Of a DNA stretch of 64,000 bases, positions 54,508 to 63,881 are shown piece by piece. The DNA lies in contig NZ_JAJEWI010000007.1 in assembly GCF_020687785.1 (NCBI RefSeq), positions 1 to 64,000 on the forward strand, written 5' to 3'. Positions within the stretch are counted from its first letter, which is position 1. Each line of letters starts with the position of its first letter. A program made the position numbers and the translations under genes. The notes below the pieces were generated by a model. It was not told where the DNA came from, did not search any database, and was given only the letters and a program-made list of their open reading frames with translations. The stretch comes from Sphingopyxis yananensis. Its GTDB lineage: Bacteria > Pseudomonadota > Alphaproteobacteria > Sphingomonadales > Sphingomonadaceae.

Positions 54508-54684
54508 AGTGGCATCCTTTCGATTTTGGGAAAATGAGGGGCCAGAGCGCACGCGGGGCCTCTGGGATGGGATGGTTAGCGCACCCGAGCGAGGCACCTC
54601 TGGAGGCCGCGCTGGGGCAAATTGGGCATATTCCGGCCCAGGGTGGGAGCGCCGAAATCGACGCCCCCAGCATTTCCGTTTCCG

Positions 54685-57267
54685 CTAAAAATTAGCGGCA
54701 GGGGCAGTTTTGGCACCGACGGACGGCTCCAAAGCCGGTAAAGGCGGAGAAACGGTCCCGGCGACCTCCCCCTTTACCGCCTTTACCACCTTCCAACCCT
54801 TCCGTTCGCTCATGGCTACAGCCTGCAAACTGTATCCCCCGACAATACGATTTGCGTTCTTCTTCAAATACCAGCCGAGCTTGTACCGGTTGATGGTTCC
54901 GCCTTGCTGTCCAGGAAGGTCTTCAAATTCTTCATGCAATTGGACGACATTCATGTCTGCCAAGATTGCCCGGACAGTCTTAGCTTGCTCCCCATAGGCA
55001 CGATACCACACACCCAGTATTCGCTCGAGGTTTTGCGACTCCGGATCTACGCACATTTGATCGATCAGACTGCTGGCAGGATCAGGAAGGCCAAGCCAGC
55101 AGAGGGGTTGCCGGCAAAGTTCGGACCAGTCTCCATTATAACTCGCGATCGGTGGAATATCCGCTTTGGGCCGCCCATTTGCTTTCCAAGCTTCAATAAT
55201 CGTCAAGGCCGCCGCCACGTACATACCTCGGTTCTCGCGCAACATGCGGACTGGTTCGACCTTATAGGCAATAGTGCCCGGCACGGCTGTCCGTGTATCC
55301 AAGTTAATGGTGGCAACCCTCCGTCGCAGATCGCGCAGAGGCTCTATATTATTCCCAGACCCAATCACCAAGGCGCGGGTCGACACGGTCACAGTCCGGC
55401 TGTGACCCAACAGTCGTTCACTAATAGATGAAGACGTTAGCATACGATTGATCATGCCGTGCGGAATCCAATCGCTATCCATGTCATCAAATTCTATGAC
55501 CGCAGGCGACGATAGCAACGCAGCGGCCATCGCCTTAGATGCTTCCTCAGAAGACTTCGGGTAGCTCATCCGCGAAGGCTCTCCACCCCCTGCAAAACCA
55601 CTGATAATTTCACATAGATAAGACTTTCCCGACCCCGAGGCGGGCGCGGTAACATTAAAGGCTGGGGCAAGCTCGAAACTTGAGCGCACAACAGCCGTCA
55701 AGATAGCGGCCAATGCGGCTGCCCGATCAGTTTCTGATCCGAAGTGAAATTCGCTAAGCAGATCTGTGATCACACGAAGTGCCCGCTCTGCGTCATCTCG
55801 AGATGTGCCTACAGTTGGGAAGTCTGCGCTGTCGAACACAGCCAACATCTTTGTCTGCTGATCATATCCAGCCGCCGTGATGAGCCGCCCATCTTCAGCA
55901 AAATATGGTTGGCGTGTTAGCCCCGCCACCTGCCGTAGATGTTTAAAACTGCTGCTTCGATGCAGACTTCGCACATATAGGCCATTTGGATCTTTACGAG
56001 CCCACTTATCCTTACCTGAATTGAACTGTTCCCAAGTGGCAGCCTTGGAAAGGATACGCATCAACTCATCCTCCCCAAGCGCAAATAAACGCCAATCCTT
56101 TACATCTTCCTTGTAAACCGCCTTAACGATTGAACCGCCACTCACATACACGTTCGGTTGTCGTGCCAATATCTGCTCGGCGGCATCGACGATCCGGTCC
56201 ATTTCGCCTGGAACCATGCGGATGACAGGCTTATTCGCAGCTTGCGCGATGGTTAGGCCAAATTGCTCAACGACCTGCTGAATATGATATTTATCACCAT
56301 GCGAATGCTGGCAGCGAAAGCCACCAACGTCGGACATATCGTTAGGTTCATAATACACCGCACCCGTGTCGATCCGGTCCGTATGCTCATCAACCCATGG
56401 GCAAGTGACATCATGCTTCCCATGCTCCAATTGTTTCTTGTGGAGCCCCGCATCAATGAATGCGGATAGCACGGGATTCACAGATGCTTGCGGTTGAAAA
56501 ACATGGCAAGCAGCCCGATCACCGGTCCCGACTGTCATCGGCACGCTCACCTGCGCAATGGGCGTTGCAGGCGACAAGCCAAGCGTCTCTGCGAGTTGCT
56601 CCACCGAGAAGGCCTTGCCGGGATTCCATTCGATTAACTTGCAATCAAATGGTTTACCGTCAGTCCGATACTTCTCCTTTCCGTTGATACCCTCAGGCAA
56701 ACGCATCCAACGTGCCATCCCACCGGCACCTTTGTCCGACAGGCCAGCTTGGACGATGCGCTTTTGCAAGGCTTCCACTTCAGCAACATTGTGTAGCGGA
56801 GGGCTTAGCTTGAAGCCCACTTGAAAGTTATCCGGGCTCGTTTCCAGCTTCCATGTGGGCACAACGCCGTCAAGCAATTGCAGGTTAGCCTTCGTACCAA
56901 CATCATCCAGCACAAGGACGTGATACGATGCAGCCTGATCTTTCTTTGCAGCGAGCCCCCCATCCGCGTCAGGGACAAATGTGGAACAATTGAAATAGTT
57001 ATTGTGGTTCGGTGAGCACAACCCGCCCACCTGATCCATCGGGCTCGGCAACCAAGACCCGAATTGCGGATCACCCGATTTGGACGCGACAAGGCCCACT
57101 TCGCCTTCCCCGCGATCCGAAAAGATCACTTCGCAAAATTCTGCGTTGCTGACTTTAAAGCCGGAAAAGGGGGTAATGTCACCATCTCCCCCGCCTTTAC
57201 CGCCTTTACCAACACTCGACGTATTTTCAGCGGGCAAAGTTCCGCCGTTCAGCGATGGACGTTCCAT
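54685..57267 (-). CDS. Primase/helicase-like replication protein of a mobile element
   Basis: The 860-residue protein has an N-terminal prim-pol-like part (HVLVLDDVGTKANL, FQVGFKLSPPL), a zinc-finger-like middle (CPWVDEHT and CQHSHGDKYH), and a helicase-type ATPase with Walker A APASGSGKS near 548-556 and a Walker B-like VIEFDDMD near 597. ATG follows AAGGAGAACGG. Such proteins replicate integrative elements. The order with integrase 3 suggests a self-replicating phage-like island. Confidence 0.85.
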   Translation of the reverse strand: MERPSLNGGTLPAENTSSVGKGGKGGGDGDITPFSGFKVSNAEFCEVIFSDRGEGEVGLVASKSGDPQFGSWLPSPMDQVGGLCSPNHNNYFNCSTFVPDADGGLAAKKDQAASYHVLVLDDVGTKANLQLLDGVVPTWKLETSPDNFQVGFKLSPPLHNVAEVEALQKRIVQAGLSDKGAGGMARWMRLPEGINGKEKYRTDGKPFDCKLIEWNPGKAFSVEQLAETLGLSPATPIAQVSVPMTVGTGDRAACHVFQPQASVNPVLSAFIDAGLHKKQLEHGKHDVTCPWVDEHTDRIDTGAVYYEPNDMSDVGGFRCQHSHGDKYHIQQVVEQFGLTIAQAANKPVIRMVPGEMDRIVDAAEQILARQPNVYVSGGSIVKAVYKEDVKDWRLFALGEDELMRILSKAATWEQFNSGKDKWARKDPNGLYVRSLHRSSSFKHLRQVAGLTRQPYFAEDGRLITAAGYDQQTKMLAVFDSADFPTVGTSRDDAERALRVITDLLSEFHFGSETDRAAALAAILTAVVRSSFELAPAFNVTAPASGSGKSYLCEIISGFAGGGEPSRMSYPKSSEEASKAMAAALLSSPAVIEFDDMDSDWIPHGMINRMLTSSSISERLLGHSRTVTVSTRALVIGSGNNIEPLRDLRRRVATINLDTRTAVPGTIAYKVEPVRMLRENRGMYVAAALTIIEAWKANGRPKADIPPIASYNGDWSELCRQPLCWLGLPDPASSLIDQMCVDPESQNLERILGVWYRAYGEQAKTVRAILADMNVVQLHEEFEDLPGQQGGTINRYKLGWYLKKNANRIVGGYSLQAVAMSERKGWKVVKAVKGEVAGTVSPPLPALEPSVGAKTAPAANF

Positions 57268-57622
57268 CTCCGTTCTCCTTAATTCGATCTAAAAATTGAA
57301 ATGTCAGACAGGCTCTCGAGCCCGGCCATGCCCCGCTGTCAGGGCTAAATGTTTGGCGTCATCCGATATCCTCCAAGCAACAGTGGCCAGCACCCAAGTC
57401 CGATGCGGCTGACCAGCTAGGGGGGTGAATGACCTCGTCGGAAAAGCATGTAAACCCCTGCCAAATTTCTGAGATATGCGAGGATTAAAGCTAAATTTTT
57501 TCCAATCAGACTTACGCATCTTTACTAGATACAGAAATTGCATAACCCCCTAACTGCGACCCAGAAATTTTTTTTATTGATGGCGCTTGGCCACCGACTT
57601 TTCGGTGTTTGGAGTAAAGATT

Positions 57623-57949
57623 GTGGCGAGAAACGACCGAATCGCTAACCTACGGACCGCTTGGCTGCAGGCACTTATCAGCGTTGCCGAGACGGGCACC
57701 GCCAGCGATGCCTCTCGCGAATTGGATGTGTCCCAGCCAACGATAAGCCGCGATCTAAAAAAATTAAACGAATGGGCTGGCAGGCCGATCACAGTGAAAT
57801 ACGCGACCCCTACGTCCAAGCCATTCACGCTCACGGATGAGGGGTTCGAACTTCTAGCCATCGCCAAAGAGTTCATAGCAAAACTAGAGGCGCTCGATCT
57901 TCCGGGGGAGGCTGAGCTTGAACGTGGGGCAGTACCACCGAGATGTTGA
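57623..57949 (+). CDS. LysR-type DNA-binding domain protein, no effector domain
   Basis: The 108-residue product contains the LysR HTH: WLQALISVAETGTASDASRELDVSQPTISRDLKKLNEWAG near 13-52, then TDEGFELLAIAKEF. The effector-binding half is missing, so it is a stand-alone DNA-binding protein or a truncated regulator. The GTG start at 57623 follows GGAG. It runs divergently from the primase gene and could control it. Confidence 0.7.
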   Translation: MARNDRIANLRTAWLQALISVAETGTASDASRELDVSQPTISRDLKKLNEWAGRPITVKYATPTSKPFTLTDEGFELLAIAKEFIAKLEALDLPGEAELERGAVPPRC

Positions 57950-58222
57950 GCAAATAGAGCGTACGGAAAGGCTAGGCTCTATCACGCGCACCTCCCCATC
58001 TCTTTATCAATGGCATTGTGGAGGTATCGGCCGGTACCAACACGGAAGCGCTTTTGTGATATGTCATGGTGCCCCATCAAGCCAGCCGCCGATAAGCACG
58101 TTAAATTAATGATCCTTCCCTCCCCGGCTTTCGCTCAAAAGGACTGCGATGCATGGCCGAGCAGGAGAGGAATTTTTCACCATGAGGCAATCAAAGCCCA
58201 CTCGTTTGTCATGACGATGGGT

Positions 58223-58471
58223 TCACCGTTCCAGCCACTTCAAGAGAGCGAAAATAAGCAACAAGCCAGTTCCTATCGTTAATGCCCCGGCCGGATAGTC
58301 CCGGATCAGGGCCAGCACACCCATGAAGATGATGGCGTACAGCACGTCTTTGGGGTGCATGATGAAGGCGACGAGGATCAGGCCGATCAATCCTACCACC
58401 AATAGCTTCGCCGCCTGAGCCACCGCTGAAACGATCAGTAGCCCAATAAAGAGATATCCGGCGATCTTCAT
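58223..58471 (-). CDS. Small membrane protein, three helices, unknown
   Basis: The 82-residue protein has hydrophobic segments at about 4-20, 24-40 and 48-75 with charged ends. The ATG overlaps the upstream stop (ATGA), so the two genes are translated together. No family is recognised. Confidence 0.65.
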   Translation of the reverse strand: MKIAGYLFIGLLIVSAVAQAAKLLVVGLIGLILVAFIMHPKDVLYAIIFMGVLALIRDYPAGALTIGTGLLLIFALLKWLER

Positions 58472-58845
58472 GCTGCCCACGCCCTGCACATGGCGACCAA
58501 ACCGGGAAATTCGCTTTCTGTATTTTCGATCAACAGGATGAAGGCGAAGCCATCATCGCTGACGGTGTGAACCAATTGGAACCATGAGCCCGCCCTGGCC
58601 AGCCATGCCCAATAAGGTTCAAACTCCGGGTCATCATAGCGGATAGCCGTGATAGGATTGGTGACAGGCGAGAAGCCCAGTTCGGCCACCACATCGGCTT
58701 CTGTGTCATCCGGTTGAATGACCAGCAGGACGGTTAAGCTTTCCAGCCCCTGCAAGCGCGCAAGGGACAGATGGCTATCGAGCAAGGCATGCAATTCATA
58801 CGGCAGTGCGTTCGGGCAATCATTTGCATTATCAATAACGATCAT
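58468..58845 (-). CDS. Unknown small protein, paralogue of 58927-59292
   Basis: The 125-residue protein ends in SWFQLVHTVSDDGFAFILL, matched by NWIELVFILSDDGFGVVLL in the next upstream gene; both finish with a similar MCRAWA/LCEQAM tail. GGAG lies about 10 bases before ATG 58845. It overlaps the small membrane protein gene. Function unknown; duplicated neighbours suggest a linked system. Confidence 0.65.
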   Translation of the reverse strand: MIVIDNANDCPNALPYELHALLDSHLSLARLQGLESLTVLLVIQPDDTEADVVAELGFSPVTNPITAIRYDDPEFEPYWAWLARAGSWFQLVHTVSDDGFAFILLIENTESEFPGLVAMCRAWAA

Positions 58846-58863
58846 TGTGTTTTCTCCGGGCAC

Positions 58864-58895
58864 AAAAAAAGCGCCGGTGCGGGATGCACAGACGC
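58864..58895 (-). terminator. Terminator after gene 58927-59292
   Basis: On the minus strand GCGTCTGTGC pairs with GCACCGGCGC (two mismatches) and a run of seven Ts follows. It separates the two paralogues. Confidence 0.75.
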
Positions 58896-58926
58896 GGACA
58901 AATGGTTGGGTGGGTTTGGTGGTCGA

Positions 58927-59292
58927 TTAGGTCATGGCTTGCTCACACAGGGCCAGAAAAGCGGGTTCAGCATCGGTTGGCACCAACAGCACCACGCCAA
59001 AGCCGTCATCGGACAGGATGAAGACCAGCTCTATCCAGTTTTGGTGCCTTGTTGCAGTCTCTACCGGCCGGAAACATCTATCACCTTCAAGCAATTGGTG
59101 GCCGGTTTCCACCTCCACCGCTGCCAGTTCCGCCATCGAGCCAAGGATGCAGATGATTGCCAGCTCGGGTAGATCATAGCCGTCATAAGCCTGCAATCGA
59201 TCGAGCCAGCTATTCAGAATATCAGCGATTTCAGTATTTTGTGAGCAGTCCACCGACCCGGCCAACTGCTCAAACGTTCGAATAATTTGCAT
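58927..59292 (-). CDS. Unknown small protein, paralogue of 58468-58845
   Basis: The 121-residue acidic protein shares the ELVFILSDDGFGVVLLVPTDAEPAFLALC region with its neighbour. The start at 59292 (MQIIRTFEQLAG) is favoured over a longer frame that reads through a terminator. No family is recognised. Confidence 0.6.
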   Translation of the reverse strand: MQIIRTFEQLAGSVDCSQNTEIADILNSWLDRLQAYDGYDLPELAIICILGSMAELAAVEVETGHQLLEGDRCFRPVETATRHQNWIELVFILSDDGFGVVLLVPTDAEPAFLALCEQAMT

Positions 59293-59305
59293 GAATTTAA
59301 TCCAC

Positions 59306-59337
59306 AAAAAAAGGCCCCCGGACATGATCCGAGAGCC
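59306..59337 (-). terminator. Terminator after gene 59361-59876
   Basis: On the minus strand AGGCTCTCGGA pairs with TCCGGGGGCCT and is followed by seven Ts; loop TCATG. Confidence 0.8.
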
Positions 59338-59360
59338 TCGCGGTAAAATGGGAAATTTGG

Positions 59361-59876
59361 TCAGATCAGGAAGGGAGACTCGTTGTTAGGCATGGCGGAA
59401 TTGGACGTGTCAAAAATGTCGGGATAGGCCTCCCGCACGGTTGCTCGATGTTTTTTGTTGATGGCCGAACCTCGCCACAAACCGAACAACAACGGGATAA
59501 AGCCCAATCCGCCGAGGTGGATCAGGCAGATACCCCCGACGATGCAACCAATGACCAACCAGTTTTCACCGGGCGACCAAAGTTTGCGGGCCTCTCTCTT
59601 CAGCAGACTGTCTATCTTGGCATGCTTCAATCCCTCAACGTCGAGCGGTGGTAGCGGTTGATCGACAATGGAAAGCTCATCTCCGTTGCCCACCACCGCA
59701 ACGCCGTTTATCGATAGCTCGGCAGCGATGGTGTCCACAGCAGCCTCTTTTTGCTGTTGAAGAGCAAGTTGACGTTGTGCCGTGGCGACAGCGGCTTTCG
59801 CTCCTGCCTCCCTCTCCTGTTGAGCTAACTGTGCGCGGCGTGCAGCGACCTTTGATTGCATATCGTCCATTGCCAT
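59361..59876 (-). CDS. Membrane protein with N-terminal coiled coil, unknown
   Basis: The 171-residue protein has an Ala/Gln/Glu-rich coiled-coil stretch at about 5-50, a soluble middle, and one or two membrane helices around GENWLVIGCIVGGICLIHLGGLGFIPLLFGLW at about 104-135. It overlaps the upstream gene by one base (TAATG). No family is recognised. Confidence 0.7.
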   Translation of the reverse strand: MAMDDMQSKVAARRAQLAQQEREAGAKAAVATAQRQLALQQQKEAAVDTIAAELSINGVAVVGNGDELSIVDQPLPPLDVEGLKHAKIDSLLKREARKLWSPGENWLVIGCIVGGICLIHLGGLGFIPLLFGLWRGSAINKKHRATVREAYPDIFDTSNSAMPNNESPFLI

Positions 59877-60253
59877 TATGCACTCTCGCCGTTGGAAAGA
59901 AGGCTGCCCAGAAGAGCCGTTCCCGCCACCAGACCGACAGCCCCTACCGCCGCCCGGTGACCGACGCGCTTGGCCCCGTCTTCTGCAGCAATCACGTCGT
60001 CGATGCAGCGAGCAGCACGAGCTTCCTGCTGATCTTCCGGTACTCTGCGTTCAAATGTAATCATTAATGTTTCGCGGTCAGAGGCGACCAAATGGCGCTG
60101 CATGACATTTGACATGAAAATCATCCGCCAGCCGTCCGCAGCCATCGCATTTATATATGCTTCCAACACGCTGGTTTCGATGCGCCCTTCACCGAGCAGA
60201 ACGGAACTGATCGATCCATCGGCCACATCAATGACTTTATACTCATATTCCAA
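59876..60253 (-). CDS. DUF4177-like small protein with C-terminal membrane segment
   Basis: The 125-residue product begins EYEYKVIDVADG, as DUF4177 proteins do, and has DGWRMIFMSNVMQRHLVAS near 48-66. A glycine-rich hydrophobic segment (AVGAVGLVAGTALLGSLL) lies near the end. Start is a TTG with AGGGGGAG upstream; a longer frame begins at 60274. Coupled to the next gene. Confidence 0.6.
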   Translation of the reverse strand: MEYEYKVIDVADGSISSVLLGEGRIETSVLEAYINAMAADGWRMIFMSNVMQRHLVASDRETLMITFERRVPEDQQEARAARCIDDVIAAEDGAKRVGHRAAVGAVGLVAGTALLGSLLSNGESA

Positions 60254-60405
60254 AACTTTTCTCCCCCTCGTCAATCAATAGACACGACCCAACGATTATC
60301 GGAACATTAGACTGACGCTAGTTAAATTTAGGTTGCACGAAATATTGCAGATAATGTTTATATTAATGATACTTTCTCCAGCAGCACTAAAACTCTTCGA
60401 GCAAG

Positions 60406-60432
60406 AAAAAACCCCCGGAGGTTATCCGAGGG
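60406..60432 (-). terminator. Terminator after the SHOCT-DUF805 gene
   Basis: On the minus strand CCCTCGGA pairs with TCCGGGGG (one G-T) with loop TAACC, followed by six Ts. Confidence 0.8.
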
Positions 60433-60455
60433 TCCCAATGTGTGGATTTGATGGA

Positions 60456-61019
60456 TCAACCCTGTTTGGGATCAGGCCCATATGTGTTTTCGCCCTCGGT
60501 TCCCGGGACACACATGAATGCCAGGACGATCAGGAACCCCAGATAAGGGATCAAATTAAACAGGGCGAGAAAACCGGTTCTATCTTGGTCATGCAAGCGC
60601 CGAACCTGAGCTGCAATCAGCGGAACAATGACGCCGAGAAATGTAAGTGCAATCATACCAAAGGCCAAATTGCCCATCGCCCCCGTGTGACCGTAATTAG
60701 TGTCCGCCAATGCAATGAGAACCAGAGCAAAAGTGACAATATTGCAGCCAAGCATGAACATCCAAAATTCTTTGCGGGTGGAGCGGCCAGTGAAATCGGC
60801 ATAACGGCGCAGCGGCAATAATGCCCACGCAACATAGTCATCATCAGCCGGAAGACTCGTATCGCTATCAGCCTTCGTGACTGGAGAGTTGGCTTTTGGC
60901 TTTGATTTTCCCTGAAGTATCTTGTCTTTCGCTACATCGAAATCTTCAGAGGCAATGACGCCATCATTCTTGAGCTGATGCAGGCGTTCAATGTTTTTCA
61001 ATGATTCTTCGTCGATCAT
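60456..61019 (-). CDS. SHOCT plus DUF805 membrane protein
   Basis: The 187-residue protein has an N-terminal SHOCT-like motif (LHQLKNDGVIASEDFDVAKDKIL, about 13-35) and a C-terminal DUF805 domain with ADFTGRSTRKEFW near 73-85, four membrane helices and RRLHDQDRTGFLALFNLIPY near 148-167. These proteins are common and of unknown role. ATG at 61019 follows AGAAAGAACAG. Confidence 0.85.
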   Translation of the reverse strand: MIDEESLKNIERLHQLKNDGVIASEDFDVAKDKILQGKSKPKANSPVTKADSDTSLPADDDYVAWALLPLRRYADFTGRSTRKEFWMFMLGCNIVTFALVLIALADTNYGHTGAMGNLAFGMIALTFLGVIVPLIAAQVRRLHDQDRTGFLALFNLIPYLGFLIVLAFMCVPGTEGENTYGPDPKQG

Positions 61020-61448
61020 GTCTGTTCTTTCTAAATGCGTTGAGAAACCATGCCGGTTGGGCACAGTGAACAGACCGTTATGATGCTTGCGGATTCATGC
61101 GCTCGCCCCCTCACGCCAGATGGGAGCGACGATCGACTTTGACCCTAACGCCGCCCCTATGTACCTCTCGGGAGCAACGGCCAAAGCCGGATGTTGGAAA
61201 CCTGTTCAGAGAGCAGGCGCATGCGCCTTTACCCTCGCGGGCTGGACATGCGCGCATGCCACCCGGCCTCCAAATCTGGTGACCGAGCAACTCTGAACGG
61301 GGTTTCCACGCCCCACCTTCCGGCTTTCACGGAAGGCAGGTGTCTTTTGGCGAAAGTTGAACACAATCGCAAGCAATCCTGGGCCTGTTCATATAAGATG
61401 GCTGAATTTGCGCAGTGACTTTGCAGAAAGGTTTGATAATTTACCTCT
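61020..61448. other. Gene-free stretch upstream of the Mrr operon
   Basis: About 430 bp. It contains two hairpin-capable blocks near 61300-61345 (ACGGGG with CGCCCC; CTTCC with GGAAG). No gene is recognised. It holds the promoters of the flanking divergent genes and may carry a regulatory structure for the Mrr operon. Confidence 0.55.
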
Positions 61449-62372
61449 ATGGCCATTCCTGACTACCAGACCCTCATGCTTCCCGTTTTGAAGATTGCCG
61501 CAGAAGGAGAAACACGGGTCCCGCTGGTTGCAGAAATTATCGCTGATCAATTTTGCCTGTCAGACGAGGAACGCGAAGAGATGCTCCCAAGCGGGAAACA
61601 GCGTTTGCTGCATAATCGCGTTCACTGGGCAAAATTCTATATGTCGAAGGCTGGCCTCTTAAACAGCCCAAAGCGCGGGGTGTTCGAAGCTTCGCTTGAA
61701 GGCAAGGCGCTACTTTCCACGAAACCGGAACGCATCGATGTCGAAACGTTGAAGTCCTGCCCTCGGTTCGCCGAATTTTACGGGCAGACAGGTGCGGGTA
61801 AAGAGCCGGATCATGTTTCCGCTGCCAAGGCCGCCACAACGTCTGACGCGACACCGGAAGAGCAAATTGATGCCGCACAGGCCGTGCTAGCTGCTGCTTT
61901 AAAGGCCGACCTCCTGCAGCGAGTTTTGGAACAATCACCTGCCTTTTTTGAGCGGCTGATAGTCGACCTCTTAGTTGCAATGGGATATGGCGGTTCGCAC
62001 GACAATGCTGCTCGCCAATTGGGTAAGTCCGGTGACGGCGGCATAGATGGCATTATTGATGAAGATCGTCTGGGATTAGATCGAATTTATGTCCAGGCTA
62101 AACGATACGCCTCAACCGTGATCGGACGACCCGAAATTCAGGGCTTTGTCGGAAGCCTTGTGGGACTTGGTGCCAATAAAGGTGTTTTTGTCACCACATC
62201 CACTTTTAGTAAACAAGCTATCGACTACGCTAAAGCGCTACAGCAGAGAGTTATTTTGATTGATGGCGCAAAACTCAGTGAACTGATGATCGAATTCGGT
62301 GTTGGAGTGCGCTCCAGCCGAGTAATTGACGTGAAGCGGTTGGATGAAGACTTCTTTGCAGACGAGGCATGA
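61449..62372 (+). CDS. mrr: Mrr-family restriction endonuclease
   Basis: The 307-residue protein has an N-terminal Mrr_N winged-helix domain (about 1-95) and a C-terminal Mrr_cat domain. The nuclease core reads FFERLIVDLL (Glu168), GDGGIDG (Asp200) and YVQAKRY (Gln216, Lys218), the usual Mrr catalytic set. Mrr enzymes cleave methylated DNA. Its stop overlaps the ATG of the EEP nuclease (ATGA), so both are made together, suggesting joint defence action. Confidence 0.9.
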   Translation: MAIPDYQTLMLPVLKIAAEGETRVPLVAEIIADQFCLSDEEREEMLPSGKQRLLHNRVHWAKFYMSKAGLLNSPKRGVFEASLEGKALLSTKPERIDVETLKSCPRFAEFYGQTGAGKEPDHVSAAKAATTSDATPEEQIDAAQAVLAAALKADLLQRVLEQSPAFFERLIVDLLVAMGYGGSHDNAARQLGKSGDGGIDGIIDEDRLGLDRIYVQAKRYASTVIGRPEIQGFVGSLVGLGANKGVFVTTSTFSKQAIDYAKALQQRVILIDGAKLSELMIEFGVGVRSSRVIDVKRLDEDFFADEA

Positions 62373-63088
62373 GACTTGTCACGTGGAACTGCAACGGGGC
62401 ACTTCGGCGCAAACATGCGCTCCTCGAGGCACTTGATGCTGACATTCTAGTGATTCAAGAATGTGAAGACCCTTCACAATCAACCGCTGAATATCAGGCA
62501 TGGGCGAAAGATTACGCTTGGATCGGCTATGGCAAAAACAAAGGCATCGGAATTTTTCCGCGACGTGGCCAACGCATTGAACCGCTAGACTGGCCCGCTA
62601 GTGATTTAAAATTGTTCTTGCCCGTCAGAGTGGATGATAAATATGATGTTGTTGGTGTTTGGACCCAAAAAGGCTCCCCATCAAACACTTCCTATATCGG
62701 TCAGTTTTGGCATTACTTGCGAGCCCATGGAGAACGTTTCGGCCAGCATACCATTATTGCCGGTGATCTGAACAGCAACGCTATCTGGGACAAGCCACGC
62801 CGCTTATGGAATCATTCCGACTGTGTGCGAGAAATGGCAATGAACGGGTTTCATAGCTTATATCATCTGGCCCAATCTGAAGACCAAGGAATGGAGCGAC
62901 AGCCGACATTCTACCTGCACCGTTCAGAGCTAAAACCCTACCACATAGACTATATCTTCGCTCATGATGCACTGCTAAACGGTGTCCGACCCTCGGTAGA
63001 GGTCGGCAATCGGGCAAGCTGGATCGATGCTAGCGATCACATGCCCATAACGGTGGACCTACCAGATCTTAGGGTCAGGAATCATTGA
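62369..63088 (+). CDS. Endonuclease/exonuclease/phosphatase (EEP) family nuclease
   Basis: The 239-residue protein has N7 in LVTWNCNG, Glu31 in VIQECED, AGDLNSN at 131-137 with Asp133 and Asn135, HIDYIF at 192-197, and SDHMPI at 222-227 with Asp223-His224. These are all active-site residues of the EEP (exonuclease III/DNase I) fold. It is coupled to mrr. It may degrade the DNA cut by Mrr or act on nucleotides; the target is unknown. Confidence 0.85.
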   Translation: MRLVTWNCNGALRRKHALLEALDADILVIQECEDPSQSTAEYQAWAKDYAWIGYGKNKGIGIFPRRGQRIEPLDWPASDLKLFLPVRVDDKYDVVGVWTQKGSPSNTSYIGQFWHYLRAHGERFGQHTIIAGDLNSNAIWDKPRRLWNHSDCVREMAMNGFHSLYHLAQSEDQGMERQPTFYLHRSELKPYHIDYIFAHDALLNGVRPSVEVGNRASWIDASDHMPITVDLPDLRVRNH

Positions 63089-63127
63089 CGATCACAGCCA
63101 GAAAATGACCGTTGCGACGAGGGCGAC

Positions 63128-63625
63128 GACGACTTCTCACGCTATATCATTGCTTGGAAGCTGTGCACGACCATGAAGGCAGCGGACGTCACCGACACGC
63201 TTGATATGGCCCTTGCCGCGTCAGGCTGTGACAGTGCCACCGTTCTGCATAAGCCGAGGTTGCTGAGCGACAATGGGCCCAGCTATATTGCGGGGGAACT
63301 GGCCGACTATATCGAAGCGCAGAATATGAGCCATGTTCGCGGGGCCCCGATGCACCCACAGACACAGGGCAAAATCGAACGCTGGCATCAGACACTCAAG
63401 AACCGCATCCTGTTAGAAAATTACTTTCTGCCCGGTGACCTTGAGGCTCAGATCAAGGCGTTCATCGAGCACTACAACCATCAGCGCTACCATGAGAGCC
63501 TGAGCAATGTGACACCCGCCGATGCTTACTTTGGAAGGGCGCCCGCCATCATCAAGCAGCGTGAGAGGACCAAGCGACAGACCATCGATTATCGGCGCTT
63601 GCAACACCGCAAGATCGCCGCTTAA
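63128..63625 (+). pseudogene. IS3-family transposase OrfB, 5'-truncated
   Basis: The frame from about 63128 reads DDFSRYIIAWKLCTTMKA, then SDNGPSY, GAPMHPQTQGKIERWHQTLKNRI and FIEHYNHQRYHESL, the last part of the DDE integrase core. The Asp of SDNG and the Glu of GKIERW are kept, the first Asp region is cut. The upstream gene is missing, so the copy is dead. Its insertion lies 3' of the EEP gene. Confidence 0.88.
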
Positions 63626-63699
63626 TATCAATCCACCAGATGAGGCCAACACTCCGTTAATTTACGCCGACATCTGTGCCAAATGTGCTGACGACGGAC

Positions 63700-63881
63700 A
63701 CTCAGTGGAAATCCCGGGTCACTTCTCAGCGGCAATCAACAGCCAGTTCATCATGAGCATCAATGACCATCCGGACGTACGCGAGATCTTCGCCGGCTTT
63801 GACCAGGAGGAAGTGCGGTGCCGCTATACCGTTGGCGGCGCGGCCAACGCCAAGGATACTGGTGAATTGGTGATTAGGTAA
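63700..63881 (+). pseudogene. D12-class adenine-specific DNA methylase, C-terminal remnant
   Basis: Reads INSQFIMSINDHPDVREIF and GFDQEEVRCRYTVGG to a stop at 63879-63881, which matches the end of D12 (Dam-like) adenine methylases (FILSIND.PEVRELF). The catalytic DPPY part is missing, lost with the IS3 insertion or earlier. Limits on the left are uncertain. Confidence 0.7.
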
